Shown here: one piece after another, positions 1 through 7,779 of the stretch
How positions within the stretch are numbered: position 1 is the first letter of the stretch
Layout of the letters: every line of letters starts with the position of its first letter
Assembly: GCA_902803695.1 (NCBI GenBank)
Contig: CADCQX010000007.1
Location: 1-14,856, forward strand
DNA length: 14,856 nucleotides
Source of the DNA: Oscillospiraceae bacterium
Lineage (GTDB): Bacteria > Bacillota > Clostridia > Saccharofermentanales > Saccharofermentanaceae
Direction of reading: 5' to 3'
Made by a program: the position numbers and the translations under genes
Notes under the pieces: generated by a model
Told to the model about the DNA's origin: nothing
What the model saw: only the letters and a program-made list of their open reading frames with translations
The model's database searches: none

Positions 1-1
1 C

Positions 2-1510
2 TATCAGACATTCGTTTCCAGATCTCTTGACTGGACACAGAAGGGCTATAGAGAGATCGGATTCAGAGAGATCCAGGATATCTTCGCATCCATGTACTAT
101 TTCCAGAGCATGGGTCAGCAGGAGTTCGTAAGAAAACTCCTCCGCGAATGGGCAGGAAATGTTCACGAAGCAGGTTTTGCAAATCACAACTTCTACTGGA
201 CAGGTAAGGAGCCTGGCTGGTGGTCTGATGATGCTCTGTGGCTCCTGCAGGCTCTCGACAGATATGTAAGCCTTACCGGCGATTATGCATTCCTTGAAGA
301 GAAGCTTCCTGTTGCAGGAACTGAAGGTGACACACGTTCCATCCTTGATACCATCAAGGCTATCATCACATATAGCGCAAAGATCTCCGTCGGTAACCAC
401 GGCATTCCGCTTATCGACAGAGCTGACTGGAATGACTGCCTGAGAGTCGATCCTGACTGTATCGGCGGTGCTGATAAGATCGAAGCATACAAAGAGCAGC
501 TTAAGGCTAAGGGCAAGGCTTACGGCGAAGTTCCGTTCGAGTCTGAGTATTCCGAGTCCGTCATGAACGGTTTCCTCTTGAAGGTCGCTGTTGATGCCGC
601 AACAAAGTTCTTTACACATTTCGGTGATTCTTATGCTGACGAGCTTAAGGTTATCAGCGAGAAGCTTTATAAGGATCTTAACGAGAACGCATGGAAGAAT
701 GACTTCTTTGCCAGAGTCCTCTTCAACAGAAAGGATAAGCCGAAACTTAAGTACCTTGGTGCTGCAGGCGACAACCTCCAGGTTGAGGATGCTCCGGGTT
801 CTTACTTCCTTAATGCTTTCTCATGGTCTGTACTTGCAGGATGTGCTTCTGAGGCCCAGATCACGAGCATGCTCGATTCAATGGATAAGTACCTTAAGTC
901 ACCTTACGGCTTCAGACTTTGCTCTACGGTTGAGTACAGCAAGATCGCGCCTAAGATCGACGTTGCTTTGTATTATCCGGGTGACCGTGAGAACGGCGGT
1001 GTTTTCAAGCACGCGAATATGATGGCTGCAGCTGCAATGCTCAAGGCAGCCAAGGAAGTCGAGGACGATAAGCTCGCTGAGAGACTTCTTGATGAGGCTT
1101 ACTGGGTAATCGACAGGATCCTTCCTTACAGAACATTGAAGTCACCGTTCCTTACAGCAGGTAACCCGAGACTTTGCACACAGTACAATAACTGTGAGAC
1201 AGGCGAGAATATCGGACCTACGCTGTCGGGAACTTCCACATGGCTTCTCCTTTGCCTGTTCTCTTGCTTCGGTATCGAGTTCACTTCCGAGAATTTTATC
1301 TGTGAGCCGCTTCTCAGAAAAGAGGACACAAAGCTCAATGTTACCGTTAATAACGGCAAGGCGATCTACAAGATCGAGATCACAAAGCCGGAAGGTTTCA
1401 GAAGGACCAAGAATGGTGTTAAGGTGACTGTTGACGGAAACGAGATCGGTTCGACGAAGATCGACGTTTTCGAGGACAGAAAAGAGCACGAGATCAAGGT
1501 TGAGCTGTAA
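2..1510 (+). CDS. GH94 family disaccharide/oligosaccharide phosphorylase, C-terminal part (5' truncated by window edge)
   Basis: The frame is open from base 2 and continues upstream of the window; 502 residues are visible. GH94 enzymes cleave beta-glucosides with inorganic phosphate to give a sugar 1-phosphate, normally in the cytoplasm. Family marks seen are ADWNDCL (codons near 422-442; the first Asp of DWND is the expected general acid), PGDRENGGVFKHAN in the (alpha/alpha)6 barrel, and SGTSTWLLLCLFSCFGIE near the end. A short beta-rich C-terminal piece follows, as is usual. Before the barrel motifs there is GFREIQDIFASMYYF, where as I recall cellobiose and chitobiose phosphorylases usually carry an RDxxQD-type motif, so I do not assign a substrate. 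Cellodextrin, beta-1,2- or beta-1,3-glucan phosphorylases are all possible. The gene ends just before a strong terminator, so it is the last gene of its transcript. Family assignment is secure; specificity is not. Confidence 0.92.
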   Translation, partial: YQTFVSRSLDWTQKGYREIGFREIQDIFASMYYFQSMGQQEFVRKLLREWAGNVHEAGFANHNFYWTGKEPGWWSDDALWLLQALDRYVSLTGDYAFLEEKLPVAGTEGDTRSILDTIKAIITYSAKISVGNHGIPLIDRADWNDCLRVDPDCIGGADKIEAYKEQLKAKGKAYGEVPFESEYSESVMNGFLLKVAVDAATKFFTHFGDSYADELKVISEKLYKDLNENAWKNDFFARVLFNRKDKPKLKYLGAAGDNLQVEDAPGSYFLNAFSWSVLAGCASEAQITSMLDSMDKYLKSPYGFRLCSTVEYSKIAPKIDVALYYPGDRENGGVFKHANMMAAAAMLKAAKEVEDDKLAERLLDEAYWVIDRILPYRTLKSPFLTAGNPRLCTQYNNCETGENIGPTLSGTSTWLLLCLFSCFGIEFTSENFICEPLLRKEDTKLNVTVNNGKAIYKIEITKPEGFRRTKNGVKVTVDGNEIGSTKIDVFEDRKEHEIKVEL

Positions 1511-1530
1511 ATAACAATAAGGTTACAATT

Positions 1531-1568
1531 GCCCCGTAATGCCCTTTGGTGCGTTGCGGGGCTTTTTT
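1531..1568 (+). terminator. Intrinsic terminator after the GH94 gene
   Basis: A 12-bp stem (GCCCCGTAATGC with GCGTTGCGGGGC, two G-U pairs) encloses an 8-nt loop and is followed at once by six T. It starts 20 nt after the GH94 stop codon and separates that gene from hprK. Confidence 0.92.
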
Positions 1569-1582
1569 ATGTTTGATAGAAT
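1554..1582 (+). promoter_or_regulatory. Possible hprK promoter overlapping the terminator
   Basis: TAGAAT at 1577-1582 matches 5 of 6 bases of the -10 consensus. Seventeen bases upstream is TTGCGG (1554-1559), a half-matching -35 inside the 3' arm of the terminator stem. The expected start of transcription is near 1589, leaving a leader of about 30 nt with GGGAGGA at 1604-1610. The -35 is weak, so this is a moderate call based on position and spacing. Confidence 0.4.
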
Positions 1583-1617
1583 TAAGGAGTTAAGGTTCAA
1601 AATGGGAGGATATCAAG

Positions 1618-2544
1618 ATGCCGTATTCCAGTGTTTTTCTGTCAGAGATAGTAAAGTATTTCGACCTTGAGATCGTCTATGATACAGGCGATATCGAGCA
1701 AAGAAGGATCTGCGTTGCCGACGTAACGAGGCCGGGACTTCAGCTCGCAGGATACTACGATCACTTTGGCCCGGACCGTATCCAGGTCGTGGGAAACATG
1801 GAACATGCTTATCTTGAGCATCTTACTTCACAGAACAGAAGGAAGGCTATTGAGGCCCTTTTCGAAAAGAATGTACCGTGTCTTATATTGACGAGAAATC
1901 ATGAGGCTCATGATGAGGTCATCGAAGCCGCACAAAAACTCAATGTTCCGATCTTAAGAACGGAGCAGGCAACGAGCCAGTTCAACAGTGCGCTCATCAA
2001 GTTCCTGAACCTGGAATTGGCTCCGAGGATCAGTATGCACGGCGTTCTGGTCGAGGTTAACGGTGAAGGTATCCTTATCCTCGGTGAGAGCGGCGTAGGT
2101 AAGTCGGAGACGGCTCTCGAGATCGTTAAGCGTGGTCACAGGCTTATCGCAGATGACCAGGTTGAGATAAGAAGAGTATCGGATACGACGCTCGTAGGAC
2201 GCGCTCCTGATGTCATCAGGCACCTTATCGAGATCAGAGGTATCGGTATCCTGGATGTTAAAGAACTTTACGGTGTATCGTCAGTCAAGCCGCAGGAGGG
2301 TATCGACTTCGTTATCAACCTGGAGCTGTGGGACGAGAATAAGACATATGACAGACTGGGTCTTACGGATGAGACGACGGATATCCTGGGTATCAAGGTT
2401 CCTTCGATCACGATCCCAGTTGGACCGGGACGTAACCTCGCTATCATCGTCGAGGCTGCGGCCATCAACTATCGTGTTAAGAAAATGGGTTATAACGCGG
2501 CACAGGATCTCGTTGCCCGTGTATTCCCCGGAGGAAATATTTAA
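1618..2544 (+). CDS. hprK: HPr kinase/phosphorylase
   Basis: A 308-residue bifunctional enzyme that phosphorylates and dephosphorylates Ser46 of HPr (and Crh where present), controlling carbon catabolite repression through CcpA. The N-terminal regulatory domain covers about residues 1-130. The kinase domain has the conserved His (H141 in HGVLV), a Walker A GESGVGKS at 156-163 (K162), the Asp pair at 179-180 in LIADDQVEIRR, and the family signature EIRGIGILDV at 205-214. The C-terminal PGRNLAIIVEAAAINYR region needed for hexamer function is present. The length fits the family. The ATG at 1618 is chosen because GGGAGGA (1604-1610) lies 7 nt upstream. It is the first gene of a four-gene operon and overlaps murB by one base. 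No HPr or Crh gene is visible in the window. Confidence 0.97.
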   Translation: MPYSSVFLSEIVKYFDLEIVYDTGDIEQRRICVADVTRPGLQLAGYYDHFGPDRIQVVGNMEHAYLEHLTSQNRRKAIEALFEKNVPCLILTRNHEAHDEVIEAAQKLNVPILRTEQATSQFNSALIKFLNLELAPRISMHGVLVEVNGEGILILGESGVGKSETALEIVKRGHRLIADDQVEIRRVSDTTLVGRAPDVIRHLIEIRGIGILDVKELYGVSSVKPQEGIDFVINLELWDENKTYDRLGLTDETTDILGIKVPSITIPVGPGRNLAIIVEAAAINYRVKKMGYNAAQDLVARVFPGGNI

Positions 2545-3473
2545 TGGATCTGGCACTGAAGGTAGACGCTATAGGCTATCAAGGTCTTGTAAGAGAGAAC
2601 GTCAGCATGAAGAAATACTGTACGTTCAAGGCAGGCGGAAATGCGAGATATTTCGCTGAGCCGGCTAATGAGGAAGAATTAAAGCAGCTGTTGTTCACCG
2701 CGAGAGAAATGGAGATAAAGACCGTTGTCCTCGGCAACGGTTCCAATGTGCTGTTCTCCGATGAGGGATTTGACGGCCTGGTAATAAAGATCGGCAAGGG
2801 CTTTTCCGAGATAAAGATCTTCTCCAAGGACGAGGAGGATCTGGTCATAGAGGCAGGCGCCGGTGCGCTCCTGTCGGCATTCGGAAATACCATCGCCAAT
2901 GAGAGTTTCACGGGAGCGGAGTTCTGCTGCGGTATCCCGGGAAGCGTCGGAGGCGCGGTCTTTATGAATGCGGGAGCTTACGGAAGAGAGATGAAGGACA
3001 TCATAACGGAGGTCACTTACATCGATCCGAAGAGCCTTAATATCAAGAAACTTACGAACGAGGAATGCGGATTCGGATACCGGAGAAGCGTTTTCGAGAA
3101 GGAAGGGTATATTGTGCTGAGTGCCATGGCGACGCTTAAACGAGGCAACCTTTCCGAGATACTGAACTATGTGAATGAGCTCAAGAACAAGAGAACGAGT
3201 TCGCAGCCGCTGGAGCTGCCGAGCGCGGGATCGACGTTCAAGAGACCTGAGGGCTACTATGCGGGCGCGCTGATCGAGCAGGCGGGACTTAAGGGTTTTG
3301 CCATAGACCACAGCGGTGCGCAGGTGTCCGCGAAGCATGCGGGATTCATCGTGAACGTAGGTGGAAAAGCGAACGCCACGGATATATACAGACTGATAAA
3401 TTATGTGATCGAGAAAGTCGAAGAGCGCTGCGGCGTCAAGCTGGAGCCTGAAGTCAGACTCATCGGTTTTTAA
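2544..3473 (+). CDS. murB: UDP-N-acetylenolpyruvoylglucosamine reductase, short (type II) form
   Basis: A 309-residue FAD enzyme that reduces UDP-GlcNAc-enolpyruvate to UDP-MurNAc with NADPH in cytoplasmic peptidoglycan synthesis. FAD-binding elements are VLGNGSNVL (62-70) and CGIPGSVGGAVFMNAGAYG (129-147). GYRRS (178-182) holds the substrate-binding Arg. The catalytic Ser is S230 in LPSAGSTFKRP, and the C-terminal catalytic Glu lies in EPEVRLIG (301-308). The GSTFKRP form and total length fit the Bacillus/Staphylococcus type II class rather than the longer E. coli type. The start codon overlaps the hprK stop by one base (TAATG), and GGAGG at 2530-2534 is 9 nt upstream, so translation is probably coupled to hprK. 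Assignment is firm. Confidence 0.97.
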   Translation: MDLALKVDAIGYQGLVRENVSMKKYCTFKAGGNARYFAEPANEEELKQLLFTAREMEIKTVVLGNGSNVLFSDEGFDGLVIKIGKGFSEIKIFSKDEEDLVIEAGAGALLSAFGNTIANESFTGAEFCCGIPGSVGGAVFMNAGAYGREMKDIITEVTYIDPKSLNIKKLTNEECGFGYRRSVFEKEGYIVLSAMATLKRGNLSEILNYVNELKNKRTSSQPLELPSAGSTFKRPEGYYAGALIEQAGLKGFAIDHSGAQVSAKHAGFIVNVGGKANATDIYRLINYVIEKVEERCGVKLEPEVRLIGF

Positions 3474-3485
3474 AGGGGGATTTTT

Positions 3486-4379
3486 ATGGAACTGATCATT
3501 CTTACGGGTATGTCGGGAGCGGGCAAAAGCCAGGCGTGCGACTTTTTTGAAGATCAGGGATTCTTCTGTATCGATAATCTCCCTCCTATGATACTTCCGG
3601 AACTGGCCAAGACCTTCTTCAAGGGTCAGGGCGGTGAAGGCTACGGCATCGAGAAATTGGCCTTCGTGGTAGATATCAGATCCAAGGAACTCCTGAAGGG
3701 CTTCGGCGAGGCCAAAAAGAAGATCGAGAAGGAGATCGGATGCCCGTATAGGATCATATTCCTCGAGGCGAACGATCAGGTTCTGGTATCACGTTACCGC
3801 CAGACAAGACGTAAGCATCCGCTGGCCAAAGACCTGTCACTGTCGGAGGCTATCGCCCAGGAAAGAAAGCTCCTTTCAGGTATCAGAGGTACCGCTACTA
3901 ACGTAATAGATACTTCCATGATGGCTATTCCGGCTCTCCGTGAGGAATTGGGTGCCCTTATCGAGGACGACCAGAACACGGGTATGTCGGTATTTATCGA
4001 GTCTTTCGGATTCAAGTACGGACTTCCTGTCGACTGCGACAACGTGATCGACGTAAGGTTCCTTCCGAACCCGTATTATGTCGAAGAGCTTAAGCCTATG
4101 AGCGGTAAGGATCAGGGTGTCATCGATTATCTCGAGAGCTTTGACGAGACAGAAAAATATATCAAGAAGCAGTTCGGACTCATGAACTACCTCATCCCGC
4201 TTTATATCCGCGAGGGTAAGGGAAGGCTTCATATCGGCATCGGCTGCACGGGCGGACGTCACAGGTCCGTTTATATCGCCGAGCGCCTTAACAAGTATCT
4301 TACAAGGAAGGGCTACAAGACGAGGCTCCACCACAGAGACCTCGACAAGGATCCGCGCTACGCCAAGGAGAAAGGCTGA
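3486..4379 (+). CDS. rapZ: RapZ/YvcJ family P-loop nucleotide-binding adapter protein
   Basis: A 297-residue protein of the RapZ (YvcJ) family. In E. coli RapZ binds sRNA GlmZ and RNase E to control glucosamine-6-phosphate synthase; in Bacillus YvcJ hydrolyses nucleotides, with a role linked to competence. Walker A is GMSGAGKS (8-15), followed by DNLPP (30-34), IDTS (141-144), SFGFKYGLP (173-181) and DVRFLPNP (189-196). The conserved C-terminal metabolite/RNA-binding half carries GCTGGRHRSV (253-262) and HRDLDKDPR (283-291). AAGGGGGA at 3473-3480 gives the ribosome binding site. The gene lies 12 nt after murB and overlaps whiA by one base. The gene usually found between rapZ and whiA in Bacillus (yvcK) is not here. 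The family is certain; the RNA adapter role in this organism is inferred only by homology. Confidence 0.95.
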   Translation: MELIILTGMSGAGKSQACDFFEDQGFFCIDNLPPMILPELAKTFFKGQGGEGYGIEKLAFVVDIRSKELLKGFGEAKKKIEKEIGCPYRIIFLEANDQVLVSRYRQTRRKHPLAKDLSLSEAIAQERKLLSGIRGTATNVIDTSMMAIPALREELGALIEDDQNTGMSVFIESFGFKYGLPVDCDNVIDVRFLPNPYYVEELKPMSGKDQGVIDYLESFDETEKYIKKQFGLMNYLIPLYIREGKGRLHIGIGCTGGRHRSVYIAERLNKYLTRKGYKTRLHHRDLDKDPRYAKEKG

Positions 4380-5257
4380 TGGGTTCGTTCAGTCAGGACA
4401 TACGTGCCGAGATAATGCGTCAGATCCCCAAGGGACTTACCGAGAGGCAGGCGCTCCTGGCAGGCATCTTCTGCTGCGAGAGGCCCGACAGGGACCTTAA
4501 GTTCGCGACTTCCGTGGAAGCGGAGCCGGGACTCGATGAATATATCCTCAATCTGATGTCGCTTCTGTCATACAAGGCGGAAGTCAAAAAGCTGGAGTCG
4601 ACGGTCAAGATATCGGTAGCACCGGAGTCCAGGCAGGCCTTCATAGATGATTTTTCCATGTGTTTTTCCGAAAAAAGTGCGGACTATCTGTCGTCTTCCA
4701 TGGAGTTCAAACGTAACTTCCTGAAGGGGGCGTTCCTTTGCTGCGGTTATTGTTCAGATCCCCAAAAGAGCTACAGGATCGAGATCCACGTCAAAAACAG
4801 CAACTCAGTCTCGCTTCTGATCTGGATGCTCCACAGTAACGACATAGAGCCGTCTTTGTCCGTCAGGGACAACGTGACGGTCATAAGGTTCAGGAGCGGT
4901 GATTCGGTATCCACCTTTTTCGCGCTGATAGGAGCCAATAAGGCATTTCTGGATTTTGAGAGCATACGTGTTGATAAAGACATCAAGGGCAAGGTCAACC
5001 GTGCGGTCAATTGCGACTCCGGCAACGCCAAAAGACAGGCGGATGCGGGCGCCAGAAGGACTGCGCTGTTCACGAAGCTCCTGGCATCCGAGGAGAGCGC
5101 CAGCCTTCCGAAAGAGCTATTGAGCGCTGCACAGGTACTTATCGATAATCCGGGATTATCCATATCCGAGTTGGGAGCCTTGATGGATCCGCCGATCAGT
5201 AAGTCGGGCATGAACCACAGGCTGATCAAACTGGAGGAGATAGCGTCCGAACTCTGA
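4379..5257 (+). CDS. whiA: WhiA family DNA-binding regulator
   Basis: A 292-residue protein with a degenerate LAGLIDADG-homing-endonuclease-like N-terminal part and a C-terminal helix-turn-helix. Seen are FLKGAFLCCGYCSDPQKSYR (114-133), NRAVNCDSGNAKRQADAGAR (207-226) and the strongly conserved DPPISKSGMNHRLIKLEEIA (270-289) at the C-terminus. In Streptomyces WhiA is a transcription factor for sporulation septation; in Bacillus it is nucleoid-associated and affects division and chromosome segregation. The start overlaps the rapZ stop (TGATG), and AAGGAG at 4365-4370 is 8 nt upstream. It is the last gene of the operon. I see no clear terminator hairpin in the 132-nt gap after it, only T-rich sequence, so some read-through into the next gene is possible. 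Confidence 0.95.
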   Translation: MGSFSQDIRAEIMRQIPKGLTERQALLAGIFCCERPDRDLKFATSVEAEPGLDEYILNLMSLLSYKAEVKKLESTVKISVAPESRQAFIDDFSMCFSEKSADYLSSSMEFKRNFLKGAFLCCGYCSDPQKSYRIEIHVKNSNSVSLLIWMLHSNDIEPSLSVRDNVTVIRFRSGDSVSTFFALIGANKAFLDFESIRVDKDIKGKVNRAVNCDSGNAKRQADAGARRTALFTKLLASEESASLPKELLSAAQVLIDNPGLSISELGALMDPPISKSGMNHRLIKLEEIASEL

Positions 5258-5318
5258 CAATACGGGGTTTTCGACGATTCTGTTCAAGTATCTTTTATTA
5301 TTATTTATATTAATAGCA

Positions 5319-5347
5319 TTGAGAATCATTCCAAAATTTGCTATATT
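5319..5347 (+). promoter_or_regulatory. Sigma-A-type promoter for the beta-propeller gene
   Basis: TTGAGA (5319-5324, 5/6 match) and TATATT (5342-5347, 5/6 match) are separated by exactly 17 bases in an AT-rich gap. Transcription would start near 5354, giving a leader of about 36 nt that includes the small hairpin GTTTTTT-CGC-AAAAAAC at 5355-5371. Confidence 0.7.
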
Positions 5348-5389
5348 GTAGGGAGTTTTTTCGCAAAAAACAGTTATGGATTTTGGAGT

Positions 5390-7279
5390 ATGAACAATAA
5401 AGATCAGTACATCGATTCTGACAATGCTTATCATGAGCCGTCCAGAGATCCTAATCAGGGTTTCGCACCGCTCGTAGTCATTGTGACCATTTTGATGGTG
5501 ATACTTACTGCAGTTCTTGCCGTCCTTGCTTACAAGGAAAAAGGTTTCCCGTGGAGCAAGAACAATACTTCTGCGTCCAATCCGGTCAATTCGGCTTATA
5601 TCGTTGTGGCTTCTCCTACGCCTACACCGGTACAGCCTCTTAAGGACAACCAGAATCCTTTGCTCTACCCTGGCTCAGCTTCAGGTACGGCTGTTATCAT
5701 TCCCGAAAACATTATCTCTTCAGCAAATCCGTCTTCACGCGGACTTACTCAGTCTGTTTTGAACAACGGGAATATCATAAGCGATTTTTCGAGAGGAGAC
5801 CTCATATCCATGGGGGATCCTCTTTTGTATTCTGACCTCGCAGGCATCACGACCTTCAGAGGCAACAATTTCAGAAACTGCGCATCCTTCGGATACGCTC
5901 CTTCCGAACCGAATAACCTGGAGGTCATCTGGGAGTATTCAGGCCTCGGCACCAAGCTCTCTTCTGACTGGAGTTTTGAGTGGACGGGCGTTCAGTGGAC
6001 AGGCCAGCCTCTCATCGTCAGATGGGATGAGTCTGTAAGAAGAAGCATGAACATCTATGAGAGCTTCAAGGATCAGGAGCTGGTCGAAGTAATAATCGCC
6101 GCTTTGGACGGTAAGGTCTATTTCTTCAACCTCGCAGACGGAGCTATGACAAGAGACCCGATCGATGTCGGATGCTCCATCAAGGGAACACCTGCAGTTG
6201 ACCCGAGAGGCTATCCGCTCCTTTACGTCGGCCAGGCAGACGAGAACAGCGGCAATTCCGAGTTTGGAATGAGGATCTTCTCCCTCATCGACGGTTCCAG
6301 ACTCTACTACTGCAACAATATCGACACCAGTTCCTACAGAGTAAACTGGGGTGCAAGCGACTCATCACCGATCATCGACGCAGCCAGCGACACGCTTATC
6401 TGGCCGAGCGAGAACGGTTTCATCTATACTTTCAAGCTCAACACTGTTTACGAGAAGGGAAGTTCCTCCATCTCCATCAGCGTAGAGCCTTATAACTTCA
6501 AGTACATCTTCAACGACTCCCACAAGGGAGCAACTGTCGGAGTGGAAAGCTCCATCGCCGTTTATAACGGTTACGGATACTTCTGCGACAATGACTGGAA
6601 TCTCATCTGTCTGGATCTTAATACACTCCAGATGGTATGGCAGTTCAAACTGGGCGACGATACCGACGTATCTCCTGTCATCGAGGAAGAAAACGGAATC
6701 CCTTATCTGTACATCTGTACGGAGGTCGACGGCCAGGGTGGCGTAGTCGGAGAGTATTCCGGTGCAGCTTACACATACAAGATCAACGGACTAACGGGTG
6801 AGGTCATCTGGCAGACATCCCAGCCATGCTACACCAATAACGGTGAGACCAGCGAGACTGATAATACGGGCGGATGCCTCGGAAATCCTATCGTAGGTAA
6901 GAAGGGCATTTCCAACCTGGTGATCTTTACGTATAGCAGAACACAGAGTCTTATCGACGGTAACAGACTTGTTGCTTATGACAAGCTGACCGGTAATACG
7001 GTATGGACTTATGAAATGAACAAGTACAGCTACAGTTCACCTGTAGATGTCTATGATAAAGAGGGCAATGGTTATATCTTGATCGGTGACTCCTATGGTC
7101 AGATCCATCTTGTTGACGCACAGACAGGTGAGAGGATAACTCATATCCTGGTCAACTCCGATGTTACCGGTCAGGCTTTTTTCGAGGCGTCTGCCGCTGT
7201 TTACGAAGACACTCTCGTGATCGGATCCGTAACCGGTTCGATCTATGCCGTAAAGATTGGCCATGTTGAAGAGCAGTGA
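5390..7279 (+). CDS. Membrane-anchored PQQ-like beta-propeller protein of unknown function
   Basis: A 629-residue protein with a short polar N-terminus, one transmembrane anchor at about residues 26-48, and a Ser/Thr/Pro-rich linker at about 58-120 containing SPTPTP. The rest is an extracellular beta-propeller. Repeating blade-like units are seen at about 238-270 (ALDGKVYFFNLADG), 294-330, 401-433 (LDLNTLQMVWQFKLGDD), 459-503 (INGLTGEVIWQ), 525-556 (YDKLTGNTVWTYEM) and 570-623. The TG-x-x-x-W pattern is typical of PQQ/BamB-like repeats. There is no lipobox, so it is probably held by the uncleaved helix. It has its own promoter. GGAG at 5385-5388 is only 1 nt from the ATG, yet no other in-frame ATG occurs before the membrane helix. 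Such propellers often serve as scaffolds or sugar/cofactor binders. I do not infer a specific ligand or enzyme activity. Confidence 0.85.
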   Translation: MNNKDQYIDSDNAYHEPSRDPNQGFAPLVVIVTILMVILTAVLAVLAYKEKGFPWSKNNTSASNPVNSAYIVVASPTPTPVQPLKDNQNPLLYPGSASGTAVIIPENIISSANPSSRGLTQSVLNNGNIISDFSRGDLISMGDPLLYSDLAGITTFRGNNFRNCASFGYAPSEPNNLEVIWEYSGLGTKLSSDWSFEWTGVQWTGQPLIVRWDESVRRSMNIYESFKDQELVEVIIAALDGKVYFFNLADGAMTRDPIDVGCSIKGTPAVDPRGYPLLYVGQADENSGNSEFGMRIFSLIDGSRLYYCNNIDTSSYRVNWGASDSSPIIDAASDTLIWPSENGFIYTFKLNTVYEKGSSSISISVEPYNFKYIFNDSHKGATVGVESSIAVYNGYGYFCDNDWNLICLDLNTLQMVWQFKLGDDTDVSPVIEEENGIPYLYICTEVDGQGGVVGEYSGAAYTYKINGLTGEVIWQTSQPCYTNNGETSETDNTGGCLGNPIVGKKGISNLVIFTYSRTQSLIDGNRLVAYDKLTGNTVWTYEMNKYSYSSPVDVYDKEGNGYILIGDSYGQIHLVDAQTGERITHILVNSDVTGQAFFEASAAVYEDTLVIGSVTGSIYAVKIGHVEEQ

Positions 7280-7286
7280 GGTTGTT

Positions 7287-7706
7287 ATGGTAAAAGATCT
7301 AAGTGAAGTTTCTTACGAAAACATTAAGCTTTTTGAAGTGGTATTGAGTTCCGCATCCGGAGAAGGGCTCAAGGTCAGGTTCGATTATGACAAGCGCCTT
7401 ATCACATGGAACGACGGATACATGTGGAACAATAACTTCATGAGAGGTATTACGAGCGAGAAGATGGAATACCTCAAGAGTGAACTGCCTAAGACACATA
7501 TGCTCGAATGGCTTATAAAATATAACACAGGCCTGGGCGATGATATCGGTCATAAGACCGCTAATCCGTCCATCTGGCAGATAAGAGTCCTTTTCGATAA
7601 TGAGGATACACTGTCATCCACATCCTGCCAGCACTTCCCGAACGAGTGGAATCTGCTCAAGGAACTGATCGAGAAGATGACGGAGTGCACGTTCCGTTTG
7701 AGGTAA
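7287..7706 (+). CDS. Small hypothetical protein following the propeller gene
   Basis: I do not recognise this 139-residue protein. It has no signal peptide or membrane helix and looks like a compact soluble alpha/beta domain. The first half has FEVVLSSASGEGLKVRFDYDKRLITWNDGY. The second half has an aromatic-rich end with SIWQIRVLF, HFPNEWNLLKELI and a final FRLR. The ATG at 7287 is preferred because GAGG (7278-7281), overlapping the propeller stop codon, sits 5 nt upstream. An in-frame ATG at 7257 would add ten residues and overlap the upstream gene by 23 nt, but has no good ribosome binding site. The 7-nt gap to the propeller gene suggests co-transcription and perhaps related work, although one product is cytosolic and the other faces outward. 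A promoter candidate lies downstream for the next gene, so this probably ends the pair. Confidence 0.8.
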   Translation: MVKDLSEVSYENIKLFEVVLSSASGEGLKVRFDYDKRLITWNDGYMWNNNFMRGITSEKMEYLKSELPKTHMLEWLIKYNTGLGDDIGHKTANPSIWQIRVLFDNEDTLSSTSCQHFPNEWNLLKELIEKMTECTFRLR

Positions 7707-7716
7707 CGGGTCAGAT

Positions 7717-7745
7717 TTTTAATAAAGGCTGTTTTGTGTTAAAAT
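7717..7745 (+). promoter_or_regulatory. Extended -10 promoter candidate for the five-gene operon
   Basis: TAAAAT at 7740-7745 (5/6 match) is preceded by TG plus one base (7737-7739), an extended -10. A weak -35 (TTTTAA, 7717-7722) lies 17 bases upstream. The start of transcription would be near 7752, about 28 nt before the ATG at 7780. No terminator hairpin is seen between 7707 and 7779. Confidence 0.5.
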
Positions 7746-7779
7746 TTTCTTGTTTGTAGTTAATTGGCGGAGGGCATAA

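Noticed and set aside
591..1022. 143-codon + strand frame inside the GH94 gene
   Set aside because: It is an out-of-frame shadow of the GH94 barrel with low-complexity Ser/Arg/Leu composition.
2679..3338. 219-codon open frame on the - strand inside murB
   Set aside because: It is antisense to a firm murB gene, its Arg/Ser/Leu-rich translation has no recognisable domain, and no SD or promoter fits. It is a codon-bias shadow.
3876..4334. 152-codon open frame on the - strand inside rapZ, and a similar one at 4771-5229 inside whiA
   Set aside because: Both are fully covered by conserved sense genes and show no family motifs.
7257..7286. Earlier ATG for the small protein after the propeller gene
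   Set aside because: It would overlap the propeller gene by 23 nt and has no good ribosome site, whereas ATG 7287 has GAGG 5 nt upstream.
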